A DNA stretch of 64,000 bases, taken from NCBI RefSeq assembly GCF_029873475.1, contig NZ_CP123499.1:2604001-2668000 (forward strand), written 5' to 3'. The first letter of the stretch is position 1. Each line of letters begins with the position of its first letter. Shown piece by piece: positions 29,537 through 43,528 of the stretch. Below the pieces are notes generated by a model, which worked only from the letters and a program-made list of their open reading frames with translations, had not been told where the DNA came from and ran no database searches. A program made the translations under genes and the position numbers. This stretch comes from Arsenophonus sp. aPb (GTDB taxonomy: Bacteria > Pseudomonadota > Gammaproteobacteria > Enterobacterales > Enterobacteriaceae).

Positions 29537-30351
29537 GGTTCTGTCGCATTAAAAGAGTCTGTTTGATAAGATCGATTTGTAAACCTTGTACTACAAGCAG
29601 ATATAATTGACTCTTATGAATATTGTTAAACAAAGCTTTAAACGTCTCCACTATCCCGTCGATGTCATTTTAGTTTGTCTACGTTGGTACCTGGCGTATT
29701 CCTTAAGCTTGCGTAACCTTGAGGAGATGATGCAGGAAAGAGGTATTTTTGTTGATCACTCCACCATTCACCGCTGGATTTTACGACTGACGCCAAAACT
29801 AGCAAGTGTTGCCAGAAAGAAACGAAAAATCTATGGTGGCACCTGGTATCTGGATGAAACCTATATCAGGATAAAAGGGAAATGGCATTATCTTTATCGC
29901 GCCGTAGAGGCTAGTGGTGAAACGATAGATTTTATTCTTAGTCAAAAGCGAAATAAAAAATCTGCATTACGCTTTTTAAAGAAAGCTATCCATCAAAATA
30001 CCTATCCTATGGAAGTGAATATTGATAAAAGTGGTGCTAATCGGGCTGCATTAATGTCACTTAATCAACGTGAGCTGGGGATAAAAATAAGACAGTGCCG
30101 TTATAAAAATAACATGGTAGAGCAAGATCACCGTTTCATTAAAAAACGCTATCGAGCGATGCTTGGTTTTAAGACGTACCGAACGGCAAAAGTTTTACTG
30201 GAAGGAATAGAAATATTGCATATGCTCCATAAACAACAAATTCCTATCAATGGCCTAATTCTCTGTCCAGTCGATGCTTTTTACACTTTAGTCGCCTAAC
30301 AATTCTTCTAACTACCACAAATTAAACTTCCAACATTAATGCGACAGAACC
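29537..30351 (+). mobile_element. IS6-family insertion sequence, copy 2 (815 bp)
   Basis: Same 14-bp terminal repeats and length as copy 1, same orientation. The flanking octamers differ (AAAGATAA on the left, ATAATTTC on the right), so there is no target duplication. The left neighbour is a 5' integrase fragment and the right neighbour is a 3'-truncated yjbB. This is the pattern left by an IS-mediated deletion, inversion or cointegrate rather than simple insertion. Confidence 0.95.
29616..30299 (+). CDS. IS6-family DDE transposase, copy 2
   Basis: 227 aa from the ATG at 29616, identical in predicted sequence to the copy at 21002-21685 (DDE residues in TWYLDETYI, NIDKSGANRAAL, MVEQDHRFIKKR). 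Identity between copies indicates recent transposition within this genome. Confidence 0.95.
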   Translation: MNIVKQSFKRLHYPVDVILVCLRWYLAYSLSLRNLEEMMQERGIFVDHSTIHRWILRLTPKLASVARKKRKIYGGTWYLDETYIRIKGKWHYLYRAVEASGETIDFILSQKRNKKSALRFLKKAIHQNTYPMEVNIDKSGANRAALMSLNQRELGIKIRQCRYKNNMVEQDHRFIKKRYRAMLGFKTYRTAKVLLEGIEILHMLHKQQIPINGLILCPVDAFYTLVA

Positions 30352-31565
30352 ATAATTTCTGCCCAGCGCCGAGAATCGGCGTCTCCTAATTCATTTTGCT
30401 GAATTTGAGCCAAATAGAGTTTAATACTACTATGTAGCATATCAATCTCTTCTTCCAGGTGAACAATATAACGCCTCTGTATTTTATTACCATTTAGAAC
30501 TTCAGCCAAACGTTGAACCATTTGCTCAACAATATCTCCCATACGCAGTGTTTCTCTTACCGCATTAGCAATTGCTAATGAAGGTGTTTCCAACGCCGCT
30601 TTGTCCAAATAACGGGGGGAAAAAATCTCAACCTCTACAGGCGAAATGGGGATAAGCCGTTGACAAAAACTCGACATGAATTCAACAAATGGCAACATAA
30701 TTAAGCAGCGCAGTAAATTATAAAACACATGAAAATAGATCACGACTTCAGACGGATTAAAATTATAATGATCTATCCAAACAGCTAACTGTTTAATCCA
30801 AGGTAAAACCACTATTGCGCCAATGAGTTTGAATAACAAACTGCCTAAAGCCACCTGTCGTGCTGATCCGCTTTGTCGACTACTGCCAATCATAGCTAAT
30901 AAACCACTACCGATATTTGAGCCAATAACAATTGATAGGCTAATATAAAGCGGAACAAGTCCTGTCACACTTAACGTTGCTGTTAATAAAACCGCTGCCA
31001 AACTAGAATAGGTCAGCATAGCAAATACCGCACCGACAAATAGTGCTAAGATAATATCACCTTGTAAAGAAGTAAAAATTGCTTGGATAGCGGATGCATG
31101 AGTAATCGGCGTTGCTGAACTAACAATAAGCTGTAAAGCTAATAAAATGAGTCCTAGACCTATGGCAGCTCGCCCTAATTGACCAACCCGATTTTTTTTC
31201 TGGCTAAGAAAAGTAATAACACCAAACAAAATCAATATAGGTGATAACCATGCCAAATCAAAAGTTAGCACCCGGGCCATTATCGCGGTACCGACGTCTG
31301 CACCCAACATAATAACCATAGCGGGTGTGATAGAAATTAAACCTTGTGTCACAAAAGAAATAACCAATAGTGCCGTTGCATTACTACTTTGAACTAAAGC
31401 AGTAACAGCAATACCCGCTAAAAATGCGCGCGATTTTTTACCGATACTTTGGCCTAAAATTCGGCGTAAATCGGTACCGAAAACCCGCATAATACCAGTT
31501 CGGACAATATATGTGCCCCACACCAATAAAGCCACGGATGATAATAATTCAAGTAATGTTAACAT
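30352..31565 (-). pseudogene. yjbB: Na/Pi cotransporter-family protein YjbB, 3' end lost at the IS
   Basis: The reading frame encodes about 404 native residues of YjbB (E. coli about 543) and then runs into the IS end, stopping after VLSH. The two Na/Pi-cotransporter repeats are intact (QSSNATALLVISFVTQG near 60-75 and a second repeat with TYSSLAAVLLTATLSVTG near 205-222). The C-terminal PhoU-like domain is cut after about residue 404 (EIEEEIDMLHSS region retained). The transporter domain might still fold, but its regulatory domain is incomplete. In E. coli yjbB is followed by pepE; here pepE is 18 kb away. Confidence 0.88.
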
Positions 31566-31970
31566 TAATTATCCATGCTATTTTTCTATAACTCATTATA
31601 TTAATATTGACTTTTCTATATTAGCATTTATAGCCATTTTATCGCTTTATTTAAATTATTTACTAGAAAATGTTATTTTTTTATTTTAATAAAATAATAT
31701 CAATTTTCTTTTAACGCTGATACAAAAAATTGCCACTGCTTGCTTAAACAAACAGTGGCAAACATTATCCATTACTTGGGAAATTTATTTAATATCCATA
31801 GAATATTTCATTATAAAGAAAAAAACCATTTAATCCATTAAACCCATCACATTTGTCGAGTAAGAACTTTAAACGCTAGTATAAGTTTAATAACAATATT
31901 ACTAGCTTATTTCTCAATATAATAATGAGTGTAGTGCTATTTTCTCATTAGCAACATCTCTTTTTAACTA
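31566..31970. other. yjbB-glycosyltransferase intergenic region
   Basis: About 405 bp, A/T-rich, carrying the glycosyltransferase terminator (31730-31761) and presumably the yjbB promoter. No coding potential is seen. Confidence 0.6.
31730..31761 (-). terminator. Terminator downstream of the WaaH-like gene
   Basis: TTGCCACTG (31730-31738) and CAGTGGCAA (31753-31761) form a perfect 9-bp stem. On the minus strand it is followed by six T. It lies about 210 nt beyond the glycosyltransferase stop. Confidence 0.8.
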
Positions 31971-32966
31971 TCATGAAGATTGGTATTTAAGTAACGATTT
32001 TAGTTTTAAATAACGCCGACTCAGTCGCCATTTTAATTTTAAAGTTGTCGCATGTTGCCAAGTAATTTGCCAGTATCCTTCGTCAAAAAAACGCTTAACC
32101 ATCTCATATTTAATTTTTGGTGATTCAATTGCTTGAATAGACAATACAACACCAAAGCCTTCCTTTCCAATCTGCCACCAACAAGCTGGAGTTTGATTTA
32201 CTGCACTAGGATATTTTTTATAAATATCCATTAACATATCAATAATTTTTAAATAGGTATTAACCTTACGCACGCGTAAAGCATCGCCACATAATGAATG
32301 AGAAACTGATTTATTGTGAATAAAATAATCATAATAAGATTCATTAATAAACTGCACGCGCTTTGCATTAAGCAATATTTCTGTTGTCCAAGGAATATCT
32401 TGATGATGTAGTTGCGGTTCAAACTGATACTGATGATCACGAATAAAACTTAACTTATAAATATTCAGCCAAGTAACGTGTAAAAACTTACCTGAACTTA
32501 AACCTTTTTGTAACCATTCAGTTCCTGAAATTATGTCAGTCGATGGAACTTTTTTTAAAGGAAAAATTAATTTAGAGGGTGAGCCATCCATATAAACATA
32601 AGTACCATTACACATAGCAACATCTAAATCACCCAACTTTGCCAACGTTAATAAACGGTTATACATCCCTAAATGAATGATATCGTCAATATCAGGAAAA
32701 GTTATATATTTACCTGTCGCCATATTCATTCCTACATTTCGAGCGACAGATACCCCGAGATTTTGCTGATGTAAAATTTTAGTATTTGGGAATCGTTCTC
32801 TACATTCCTCTAATAATAAAGCGCTATTATCTGTTGAACCATCATTGACTAATATAAGCTCCCAATTTTCTAGTTTTTGTTGCTCAAGACAATTAAAAAA
32901 TTTTGATAAGAATGGTTCGCCATTAAATACAGCAACAACAATACTTAGCATCGGTTCAGCTAACAT
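31971..32966 (-). CDS. GT-A family 2 glycosyltransferase, WaaH/YibD-like
   Basis: A 331-aa glycosyltransferase of family 2. It has LSIVVAVFNG at the N-terminus, a DGSTDNS nucleotide-binding turn, LGVSVARNVGMNMATGKYI and a DIDD motif in the DxD place. Segments LHHQDIPWTTEILLNA and YYDYFIHNKSVS closely resemble E. coli YibD/WaaH, which adds glucuronic acid to the LPS inner-core heptose III. No membrane segment; probably acts on the cytosolic face. Donor and acceptor here are inference. An internal ATG at codon 6 is an alternative start. It stands alone between the rRNA operon and yjbB. Confidence 0.82.
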   Translation of the reverse strand: MLAEPMLSIVVAVFNGEPFLSKFFNCLEQQKLENWELILVNDGSTDNSALLLEECRERFPNTKILHQQNLGVSVARNVGMNMATGKYITFPDIDDIIHLGMYNRLLTLAKLGDLDVAMCNGTYVYMDGSPSKLIFPLKKVPSTDIISGTEWLQKGLSSGKFLHVTWLNIYKLSFIRDHQYQFEPQLHHQDIPWTTEILLNAKRVQFINESYYDYFIHNKSVSHSLCGDALRVRKVNTYLKIIDMLMDIYKKYPSAVNQTPACWWQIGKEGFGVVLSIQAIESPKIKYEMVKRFFDEGYWQITWQHATTLKLKWRLSRRYLKLKSLLKYQSS

Positions 32967-33250
32967 ATGTTTACCTTAATCATTATCTTTTTATTGAGGT
33001 TATTTAATCTTATATCAAATATTCAATAGATAAATGTTTAGGTGCTCAATTTTGTTAAAAAAATAGAATAATAATATTACCAATATCAAATAAATATACC
33101 ATAAGATAATTTGCATAATTAATTATCTATTAATGTAAGCATTAAAATTAATATAAATAACACTTATATTATTGATACAAAAAAATTACATTAGGATCAA
33201 AATTGTTATGCAAATTTTATATTGAAAATAGCTATTTTTTAGACAAAAAA

Positions 33251-33268
33251 AGCCACCCTTAGGTGGCT
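33251..33268 (-). terminator. rRNA operon terminator
   Basis: AGCCACC (33251-33257) and GGTGGCT (33262-33268), flanked by A and T runs on either side, lie 16 nt after the 5S 3' end on the minus strand. It is an intrinsic terminator for the rrn transcript and could act in both directions. Confidence 0.9.
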
Positions 33269-33283
33269 TTTTTAACATAATTA

Positions 33284-33403
33284 AAGTCTGGCAGCTCCCT
33301 ACTCTCACATGGGGAGACCCCACACTACCATCGGCGCTACGGCATTTCACTTCTGAGTTCGGCATGGGGTCAGGTGGGACCACCGCGCTATTGCCGCCAG
33401 ACA
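33284..33403 (-). rRNA. rrf: 5S ribosomal RNA
   Basis: About 120 nt on the minus strand. It begins TGTCTGGCGGCAATAGCGCG and contains the conserved CCCACCTGACCCCATGCCGA and GAACTCAGAAGTGAAA segments. Ends pair as the terminal helix (GTCTGGC / GCCAGAC). It is the last RNA of the operon. Confidence 0.97.
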
Positions 33404-33583
33404 AATTCTTTTTTCGCTATCCTGTTTCATTACGCTGCTATCTCGGCCAGCCTTTCGCCTCATTCACATACCTCAGTATGCACCTAGCGCCAGCTCACTG
33501 CCATTCACGTAAATTCCTACAGGAGTCAATCTCCGAACAAGCTAAAATTTCTTCTCTCTTCTCAAAACACCTTCGGTGTTGTC
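33404..33583 (-). other. 23S-5S spacer
   Basis: About 180 nt, roughly twice the E. coli spacer. It carries no tRNA. It holds an imperfect palindrome (CACATAC / GTATGCA near 33465-33482) that resembles one in the tRNA-Ala-23S spacer. Confidence 0.7.
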
Positions 33584-36685
<3,102 letters not shown>

Positions 36686-37027
36686 TCACAACCCGAAGAT
36701 GTCTTTATTTCACTATCATTCTGATAGGTTATGGCTGCGCGTGCAGCAATTCTTTGTTGGGCAGTGCTCGCAATGCTCACGTACTTTTGTACGCTGCGCT
36801 TGCTGCGCGCTGGCCGCCTCGAATTCCTGACTGCTCGCTCATAATGCCTGCCTTCCTGACAGCGAATACACTTCACGTTGGAGTTTGAGAGTTCTCCACA
36901 TTATTTTTCTCAATAATGTGTGTTTCAATTTTCAGCTTGTTCCAGATTGTTAAAGAGCATTATTATTCGCAGCATACTGTTGCCAGCCTGCTCTGAATAA
37001 CTTTTTATCTAGTTTTATCTTGCAATA
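36686..37027 (-). other. tRNA-Ala to 23S spacer
   Basis: About 340 nt. It contains a second boxA antitermination sequence (36946-36959, TGCTCTTTAACAAT on the minus strand) as in E. coli rrn operons. A more G/C-rich block at 36735-36850 includes a palindromic CACGTAC...GTACGCTG motif and is unlike the rest of the spacer. No further tRNA is seen. Confidence 0.75.
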
Positions 37028-37103
37028 TGGTGGAGCTAAGCGGGATCGAACCGCTGACCTCCTGCGTGCAAAGCAGGCGCTCTCCCAGCTGAGCTATAGC
37101 CCC
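37028..37103 (-). tRNA. tRNA-Ala (TGC)
   Basis: 76 nt including encoded CCA. It begins GGGGCTATAGCTCAGCTGGG, has a CTTTGCACG anticodon loop (TGC) and GGTTCGATCC T-loop. Acceptor arms GGGGCTA/TAGCTCC pair in the standard way. Second tRNA in the 16S-23S spacer. Confidence 0.98.
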
Positions 37104-37170
37104 ATTAAGATTCTTGTATCATTACTCCTTCCCGCTAACTTCGCCTTTAGGCAATATCTGCCAGCAATCT

Positions 37171-37247
<77 letters not shown>

Positions 37248-37271
37248 AATGATACCTTCTGCTCAATCTTC

Positions 37272-37288
37272 ATCAGACAATCTGTGTG
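37272..37288 (-). repeat. 16S processing stem, 3' arm
   Basis: ATCAGACAATCTGTGTG on the plus strand is the exact inverted repeat of 39042-39058 upstream of 16S. The two arms bracket the 16S gene and form the RNase III processing stem of the precursor. Confidence 0.85.
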
Positions 37289-37313
37289 AACACTCACATT
37301 CCATCTATCTCGG

Positions 37314-38855
<1,542 letters not shown>

Positions 38856-39041
38856 AAAGTTTGATGCTCAAAGAATGTTTTACTGGCCGTAACGCTTTTT
38901 TTGCTACTTTGTCGACATTTTACTGCCTTCACCGTTGCCCAAAATAACGTTACTGCTTATTAGTTCATATATGAATTAACTGTTTTGTCACTCTTCAAGA
39001 CTTAATCTTCAAATAGTTTTTGATGATGTCTTGCGAGTGCC

Positions 39042-39058
39042 CACACAGATTGTCTGAT
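39042..39058 (-). repeat. 16S processing stem, 5' arm
   Basis: CACACAGATTGTCTGAT is the perfect 17-bp complement partner of 37272-37288, forming the RNase III stem around 16S rRNA. Confidence 0.85.
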
Positions 39059-39060
39059 TA

Positions 39061-39073
39061 ATTGTTAAAGAGC
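39061..39073 (-). promoter_or_regulatory. rrn leader boxA (antitermination)
   Basis: The minus strand reads GCTCTTTAACAAT, the NusB/NusE-binding boxA of rRNA leaders, between P2 and 16S. The same sequence recurs at 36946-36959 in the spacer before 23S. Confidence 0.88.
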
Positions 39074-39099
39074 GTGCGACCGGAGTCGCGAGGTGGCGT

Positions 39100-39127
39100 A
39101 TATTACGCTTTTCACCTGTAAAGTCAA
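39100..39127 (-). promoter_or_regulatory. rRNA operon promoter P2
   Basis: TTGACT (39127-39122), 16-bp spacer, TAATAT (39105-39100) on the minus strand, as in E. coli rrn P2 (16-bp spacing is typical of stable-RNA promoters). Confidence 0.88.
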
Positions 39128-39209
39128 GTAGTTATTTCTACTTTTCTTTACCCTGCGTCGCTAAAATCCACTTCAACTGATTGGTTCTATACTAACTCAG
39201 TGGGGGCGC

Positions 39210-39237
39210 ATTATAGGGAGTTTTATGTGACTAGCAA
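39210..39237 (-). promoter_or_regulatory. rRNA operon promoter P1
   Basis: TTGCTA (39237-39232), 16-bp spacer, TATAAT (39215-39210), followed by a G/C-rich discriminator GCGCCCCC, the signature of stringently controlled rrn P1 promoters. It is about 110 bp upstream of P2. An A/T-rich stretch upstream could serve as an UP element or Fis region. Confidence 0.88.
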
Positions 39238-39315
39238 GCAATAATTTGTAAACTTGAGTTGTTTGCTGTTTTTTTCAACAAAAATGCGAGAAAATAGCCA
39301 TTTTTAATGAAATTT

Positions 39316-39843
39316 TTATTTAAGCGCATTAAATTCACGCGCAAAGTATTCGACTTTTTGCCAATCAGTATATTCAATTTCTTTATTTGTATTCGTTTCT
39401 CCGCCCGTTATTTTCATAATAAATTGGATCATAATACGATCAAACCAGTTATATTGGGGATAACATAGCGCGCCTGCAAACACATTAGTGAGAGCCGGTT
39501 GCCACGGAGTTTTAGCTAAAAATTTACGTACATAAACATTTGTTTCAGGTGTATCTTTATCCTTTTTCCTGGCCGTTAGATTAACGCCAAAAAATGCACT
39601 TGGCATGGTATTCAACTCTTTTTGGTGATTTTGCGCAAAATTTAATACCGTAGGATTAAAATGACCATAACGTATTGAGGCTCCAACTAATACTTTTTGG
39701 TAAACAGAAAGATTAAAATTTTTATCCATATTTAAATCTCTGACATCACATTGTTTACCCTCTTTACGTAAATATTCAGTAATTTTAAGTATTATCTTTT
39801 TAGTCTGTCCATTTTCACCAGAATAAAGTAGCAAATAGCTCAT
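39316..39843 (-). CDS. hemG: Menaquinone-dependent protoporphyrinogen IX oxidase HemG
   Basis: Flavodoxin-like enzyme that oxidises protoporphyrinogen IX to protoporphyrin IX and passes electrons to quinones. The FMN-binding loop is LLLYSGENGQTKKI (about 4-17), with VGASIRYGHF and FAGALCYPQYN as family segments. At 175 aa it is near E. coli (181). It is 27 bp downstream of trkH and directly upstream of rrnA promoters, the order of E. coli. Confidence 0.95.
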   Translation of the reverse strand: MSYLLLYSGENGQTKKIILKITEYLRKEGKQCDVRDLNMDKNFNLSVYQKVLVGASIRYGHFNPTVLNFAQNHQKELNTMPSAFFGVNLTARKKDKDTPETNVYVRKFLAKTPWQPALTNVFAGALCYPQYNWFDRIMIQFIMKITGGETNTNKEIEYTDWQKVEYFAREFNALK

Positions 39844-39870
39844 GAGTTACCTTTAAAATTATATAATGGA

Positions 39871-41322
39871 TTATTCCCGCCAAAAGGTTGGTGTGAAAAG
39901 AACCAGTAATGTGAAAACTTCCAATCGGCCAAATAACATAGTAACAATTAGGATCCATTTTCCCGTTGGATTCATGGTGGTAAAGTTTTCAGCTACCGAG
40001 CCTAATCCTGGCCCTAAATTATTGAGTGTTGCTGCAATTGAGGCAAAAGCAGAAAACTCATCTACGCCGGTAGCGATTAACAATAATAAACTGATAAGAA
40101 AAACCAAAGCATAAGCAGAAAAGAAACCCCAAACGGCTTCAATAATACGTTCAGGTAATGCTCTAGCGCCTAATTTTATCGTGTAAACAGCATTTGGATG
40201 TACCAAACGTTTTAACTCACGAGAACCCTGCAAGAATAATAACAAAATTCGAATAACTTTTAATCCACCTCCAGTTGAGCCCGCACATCCGCCGACAAAA
40301 GCTGCACAAAGTAATAATATTGGTAGGAAAAGTGGCCAATTTGCAAACCCATCAGTACTAAAACCGGCTGTTGTTGCCACAGAGACAACCTGAAAAAAGG
40401 CTTGATCAAATGTTTCAAAAAGTGAGTCGTAAACTGAATGATATAGAAGTACTAGCGTACAAATGACGATCAATACTAACTGAAAACCGATGAATACTCT
40501 AAATTCGGGATCACGCCAGTAAATTGTCAAACTACGCCCGGATAAAACGGCAAAATGAAGACCAAAATTACAGCCAGAAATCAGCAAAAAAATAGCAATA
40601 ATGGTGTTGATAGCAGGGCTATTAAAGTAGCCAATACTTTGATCATGAGTAGAAAATCCACCAATAGCAACAGTAGAAAAACTATGGGAGATAGCATCAA
40701 AGACGTCCATGCCAGCACCCCATAATGCTATTGCGCATACTATCGTGAGTAAAACATAGATTAACCAAAGTGTTTTTGCCGTTTCCGCAATCCTTGGACG
40801 CATTTTATTGTCTTTAAGTGGTCCAGGCATTTCTGCCCGATAAAGCTGCATTCCACCTACGCCTAATAAAGGTAATATGGCTACCGCTAAAACAATGATC
40901 CCCATGCCACCTAGCCACTGTAACATCTGTCGATAAAAGAGTATTGCTTTGGGTAAAGCATCTAACCCAACCAATGTGGTTGCTCCAGTTGTTGTTAAAC
41001 CGGAAAATGATTCAAAAAAAGCATCGGTAACCGAAAGATGAGGCCGATCAGAAAAGATAAAGGGTAATGCCCCAACACTACCTAACACGGTCCAAAAAAG
41101 GGCAACGATCAGAAAACCTTCTTTAGGTTTTAGATCATGTCGATTATTTCTGTTTGGTATCCATAGCAGTAAACCTATAATTAACGCCGCAACAAAGGTC
41201 TGGCTAAAGGCACGTCCTGCTCCATCTCGATAAATCAATGCAACTATGCCTGGAATAATCATAGTGACAGAAAATAAGATAACAAGTAGCCCAACAATTC
41301 GGGTTATTGCTCGAAAATGCAT
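39871..41322 (-). CDS. trkH: Trk system potassium uptake protein TrkH
   Basis: K+ channel-like subunit of the Trk transporter, working with TrkA. It is 483 aa, with repeated M1-P-M2 units and filter-like segments SFSGLTTTGATTL, HSFSTVAIGGFSTHD, VSVATTAGFSTDG and AATLNNLGPGLG. The length matches E. coli. It lies between yigZ (30 bp upstream) and hemG, in a pepQ-yigZ-trkH-hemG operon. Confidence 0.97.
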   Translation of the reverse strand: MHFRAITRIVGLLVILFSVTMIIPGIVALIYRDGAGRAFSQTFVAALIIGLLLWIPNRNNRHDLKPKEGFLIVALFWTVLGSVGALPFIFSDRPHLSVTDAFFESFSGLTTTGATTLVGLDALPKAILFYRQMLQWLGGMGIIVLAVAILPLLGVGGMQLYRAEMPGPLKDNKMRPRIAETAKTLWLIYVLLTIVCAIALWGAGMDVFDAISHSFSTVAIGGFSTHDQSIGYFNSPAINTIIAIFLLISGCNFGLHFAVLSGRSLTIYWRDPEFRVFIGFQLVLIVICTLVLLYHSVYDSLFETFDQAFFQVVSVATTAGFSTDGFANWPLFLPILLLCAAFVGGCAGSTGGGLKVIRILLLFLQGSRELKRLVHPNAVYTIKLGARALPERIIEAVWGFFSAYALVFLISLLLLIATGVDEFSAFASIAATLNNLGPGLGSVAENFTTMNPTGKWILIVTMLFGRLEVFTLLVLFTPTFWRE

Positions 41323-41352
41323 GAATGGTTCCTTGAGAATCTAGTTATAACC

Positions 41353-41964
41353 TTAAGATTTAGGGACTAAATTTAATGCGCCTCTACTCAAATTACATAA
41401 TTTATCAGCAAACTTTTGTTCAGCATTGGCAGGAAGGGAAATTTCTAATATCACATTTTCACTATATTCCCGCACAAGGATCTGCCCCGATGATTGTTGT
41501 ATTAATTGCTCAACCATTTTTATATGCGTATATTCACAATATATTAAATAATATTTTTGTAGCACTTTTTGCTGTGTGTTTAAAAGTCCCAATGCTTGTT
41601 GAACACTATTACCATAAGCTCTAACCAATCCGCCAGTTCCTAATTTGATACCACCAAAATAACGAACAACAACCACGGTAATTTCACCAATATGGCTAGC
41701 TAACAACTGGGTGATCATCGGCTTACCGGCCGTACCTGTTGGCTCTCCATCATCAGAAAAACCTAACTGTTGACAATCATCAGGTCTACCAGCGACATAG
41801 GCCCAACAGTGATGTCGAGCATCCGGGTATTTATGCTTGATAGTTTGGATAAAATTTTTCGCTTCAGCAACTCCATCAGTATGTTCCAAATAAGTAATAA
41901 AACGACTTTTTTTAATCTCTTCGGTAACCACAACCGACTCTGCAGGTATCAAATAGGCATTCAT
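41353..41964 (-). CDS. yigZ: IMPACT/YigZ family protein
   Basis: UPF0029/IMPACT family protein of 203 aa. It has the conserved KKSRFITYL, DARHHCWAYV, FSDDGEPTGTAGKPM and VVVVRYFGGIKLGTGGLVRAYG blocks. Its function is unsettled, with proposed links to translation and peptide handling. Its ATG touches the last base of the pepQ stop region, so it is translationally coupled to pepQ. Confidence 0.94.
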   Translation of the reverse strand: MNAYLIPAESVVVTEEIKKSRFITYLEHTDGVAEAKNFIQTIKHKYPDARHHCWAYVAGRPDDCQQLGFSDDGEPTGTAGKPMITQLLASHIGEITVVVVRYFGGIKLGTGGLVRAYGNSVQQALGLLNTQQKVLQKYYLIYCEYTHIKMVEQLIQQSSGQILVREYSENVILEISLPANAEQKFADKLCNLSRGALNLVPKS

Positions 41965-43298
41965 TATTTTAAATGTAAATTACGCGTCATATTTTCAACT
42001 TTATTTTCATATATGATGATATTATCTTCGATACGAATACCACCATTTGGCATAAGGGACGCAATTTTATGCCAGTTAAAATATTTACTAAACGATCCTT
42101 CGCGCCAAGGAGCCAATAGTGTCTCTATGAAGTAGAGACCAGGTTCAATAGTTAATACCATACCAGGTTGTAAGATACGCGTGCAACGTAAGAAAGGATA
42201 ACATTCTGGCGCAGACAAAGCAGCTCCTGTCTCATCCTGCATAAATCCACCAACATCATGAACTTGTAATCCCAAAAGATGGCCTAAACCATGGGGAAAA
42301 AAGGGAGTTGTAAGCCCCTCTTTTATCATTGCCTCTTCACTGATATTGCAAATAATGCCATGATCTAGCAGTAAAGATGCAATATGTTGATGCATCCGAT
42401 AATGATATTCAGTATAGCGAATACCCGATTTAATTGTATCGATCAATATCTGTTGTTTACTATCTAGGTCGTTAATCAAATTAGCAAATTCATTATTATT
42501 TTTGCCCGCATACGTACGCGTAATATCTGCGGCATAGCCATGGTATTCAGAACCCGCATCAATTAAAAAACTATACATTTTTTTTGGTGGTTGATATTTC
42601 AATTTAGTGTAGTGGAGTACTGAACAATTTTCATTGAGAGCAATGATATTACTGTATGGAACGTCGATATCTCGCTGACCCGCTGCCTGCAAGTAACTAA
42701 TATTAATATCAAATTCACTCGCTCCTTGATAAAAAGCCTCACGGGCAGCATGATGACCCGCTATTGCCATTTTCTGCGCTTGCTGTAAGCAACTTATTTC
42801 ATAGTTTGTCTTATAAGCACGATGGTAATGAAAATAATCTAATACCGGTTTATGATTAATATTAACTGCCGAAATACCTAATTCCTTAGCTTGAGCAATA
42901 GATTCACCAATATAACCAATATGCTTTTTATCTAATTGAAACAACCATTGTTTAATATCATTAGCCTGTTTTAAATGAAACAACTCAAACTCTTTTACCC
43001 AAAAGCTATCCGGTAAGGGGTCAATGCTATGCCAATAATCAATTGGCGAATAAAACCATAACTTAGGCTTGCTCACTCCATCAACTAATAACCAACAATG
43101 GGCAACTTGAGTAATAGGTAGCCAAGCTTTGAAATGTGGATTAGCTCTAAATGGATAATGATAATCATCAAGAAAAACGCCTTGTGGCTCTCCAGAATGG
43201 ATAAGTAAGGCATTCAATTTATTATTTTTTAATACATACTGCGTACGTTGCTGTAATATTTTAATATGTTCTTGATATTGACTAGCAAGATTTTCCAT
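41964..43298 (-). CDS. pepQ: Xaa-Pro dipeptidase PepQ
   Basis: M24-family metallopeptidase that cleaves Xaa-Pro dipeptides. Metal ligands are visible: two Asp in [19 protein letters not shown], His in [16 protein letters not shown], Glu in [11 protein letters not shown] and Glu in GIRIEDN. The frame reaches 43337, but ATG at 43298 ([12 protein letters not shown]) matches the E. coli start and gives 444 aa against 443, with AGGTGA upstream. It is divergent from fadB, as in E. coli. Confidence 0.95.
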   Translation of the reverse strand: MENLASQYQEHIKILQQRTQYVLKNNKLNALLIHSGEPQGVFLDDYHYPFRANPHFKAWLPITQVAHCWLLVDGVSKPKLWFYSPIDYWHSIDPLPDSFWVKEFELFHLKQANDIKQWLFQLDKKHIGYIGESIAQAKELGISAVNINHKPVLDYFHYHRAYKTNYEISCLQQAQKMAIAGHHAAREAFYQGASEFDINISYLQAAGQRDIDVPYSNIIALNENCSVLHYTKLKYQPPKKMYSFLIDAGSEYHGYAADITRTYAGKNNNEFANLINDLDSKQQILIDTIKSGIRYTEYHYRMHQHIASLLLDHGIICNISEEAMIKEGLTTPFFPHGLGHLLGLQVHDVGGFMQDETGAALSAPECYPFLRCTRILQPGMVLTIEPGLYFIETLLAPWREGSFSKYFNWHKIASLMPNGGIRIEDNIIIYENKVENMTRNLHLK

Positions 43299-43461
43299 TT
43301 TTAGTTCACCTATTTTTTTATCTCTAATATCCAGCAAAATAACACATTAAATATTATCATTAATTTAATGAATGCGTTTTCCCAATTAAAGTGTCTTCTT
43401 TTTATTAATAAAAACAAATAAGTAACTATTAACGCGGTTTTCAATAACCCAGATAATTTGT

Positions 43462-43490
43462 TGTGATCAAGCTAGCATATTTTTTATACT
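43462..43490 (+). promoter_or_regulatory. Candidate fadBA promoter with CRP-like half site
   Basis: TTGTGA (43461-43466) and TATACT (43485-43490) are spaced 18 bp. The same stretch reads TGTGA-N6-TAGCA, a partial CRP palindrome. The assignment is tentative. Confidence 0.4.
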
Positions 43491-43528
43491 TAATTTGCAT
43501 TTTTTTAACAAAAAAATCACACTGCTAA

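Noticed and set aside
41376..42135. Plus-strand frames opposite yigZ and pepQ
   Set aside because: Antisense shadows of conserved genes, with Ile/Tyr-rich low-complexity translations.
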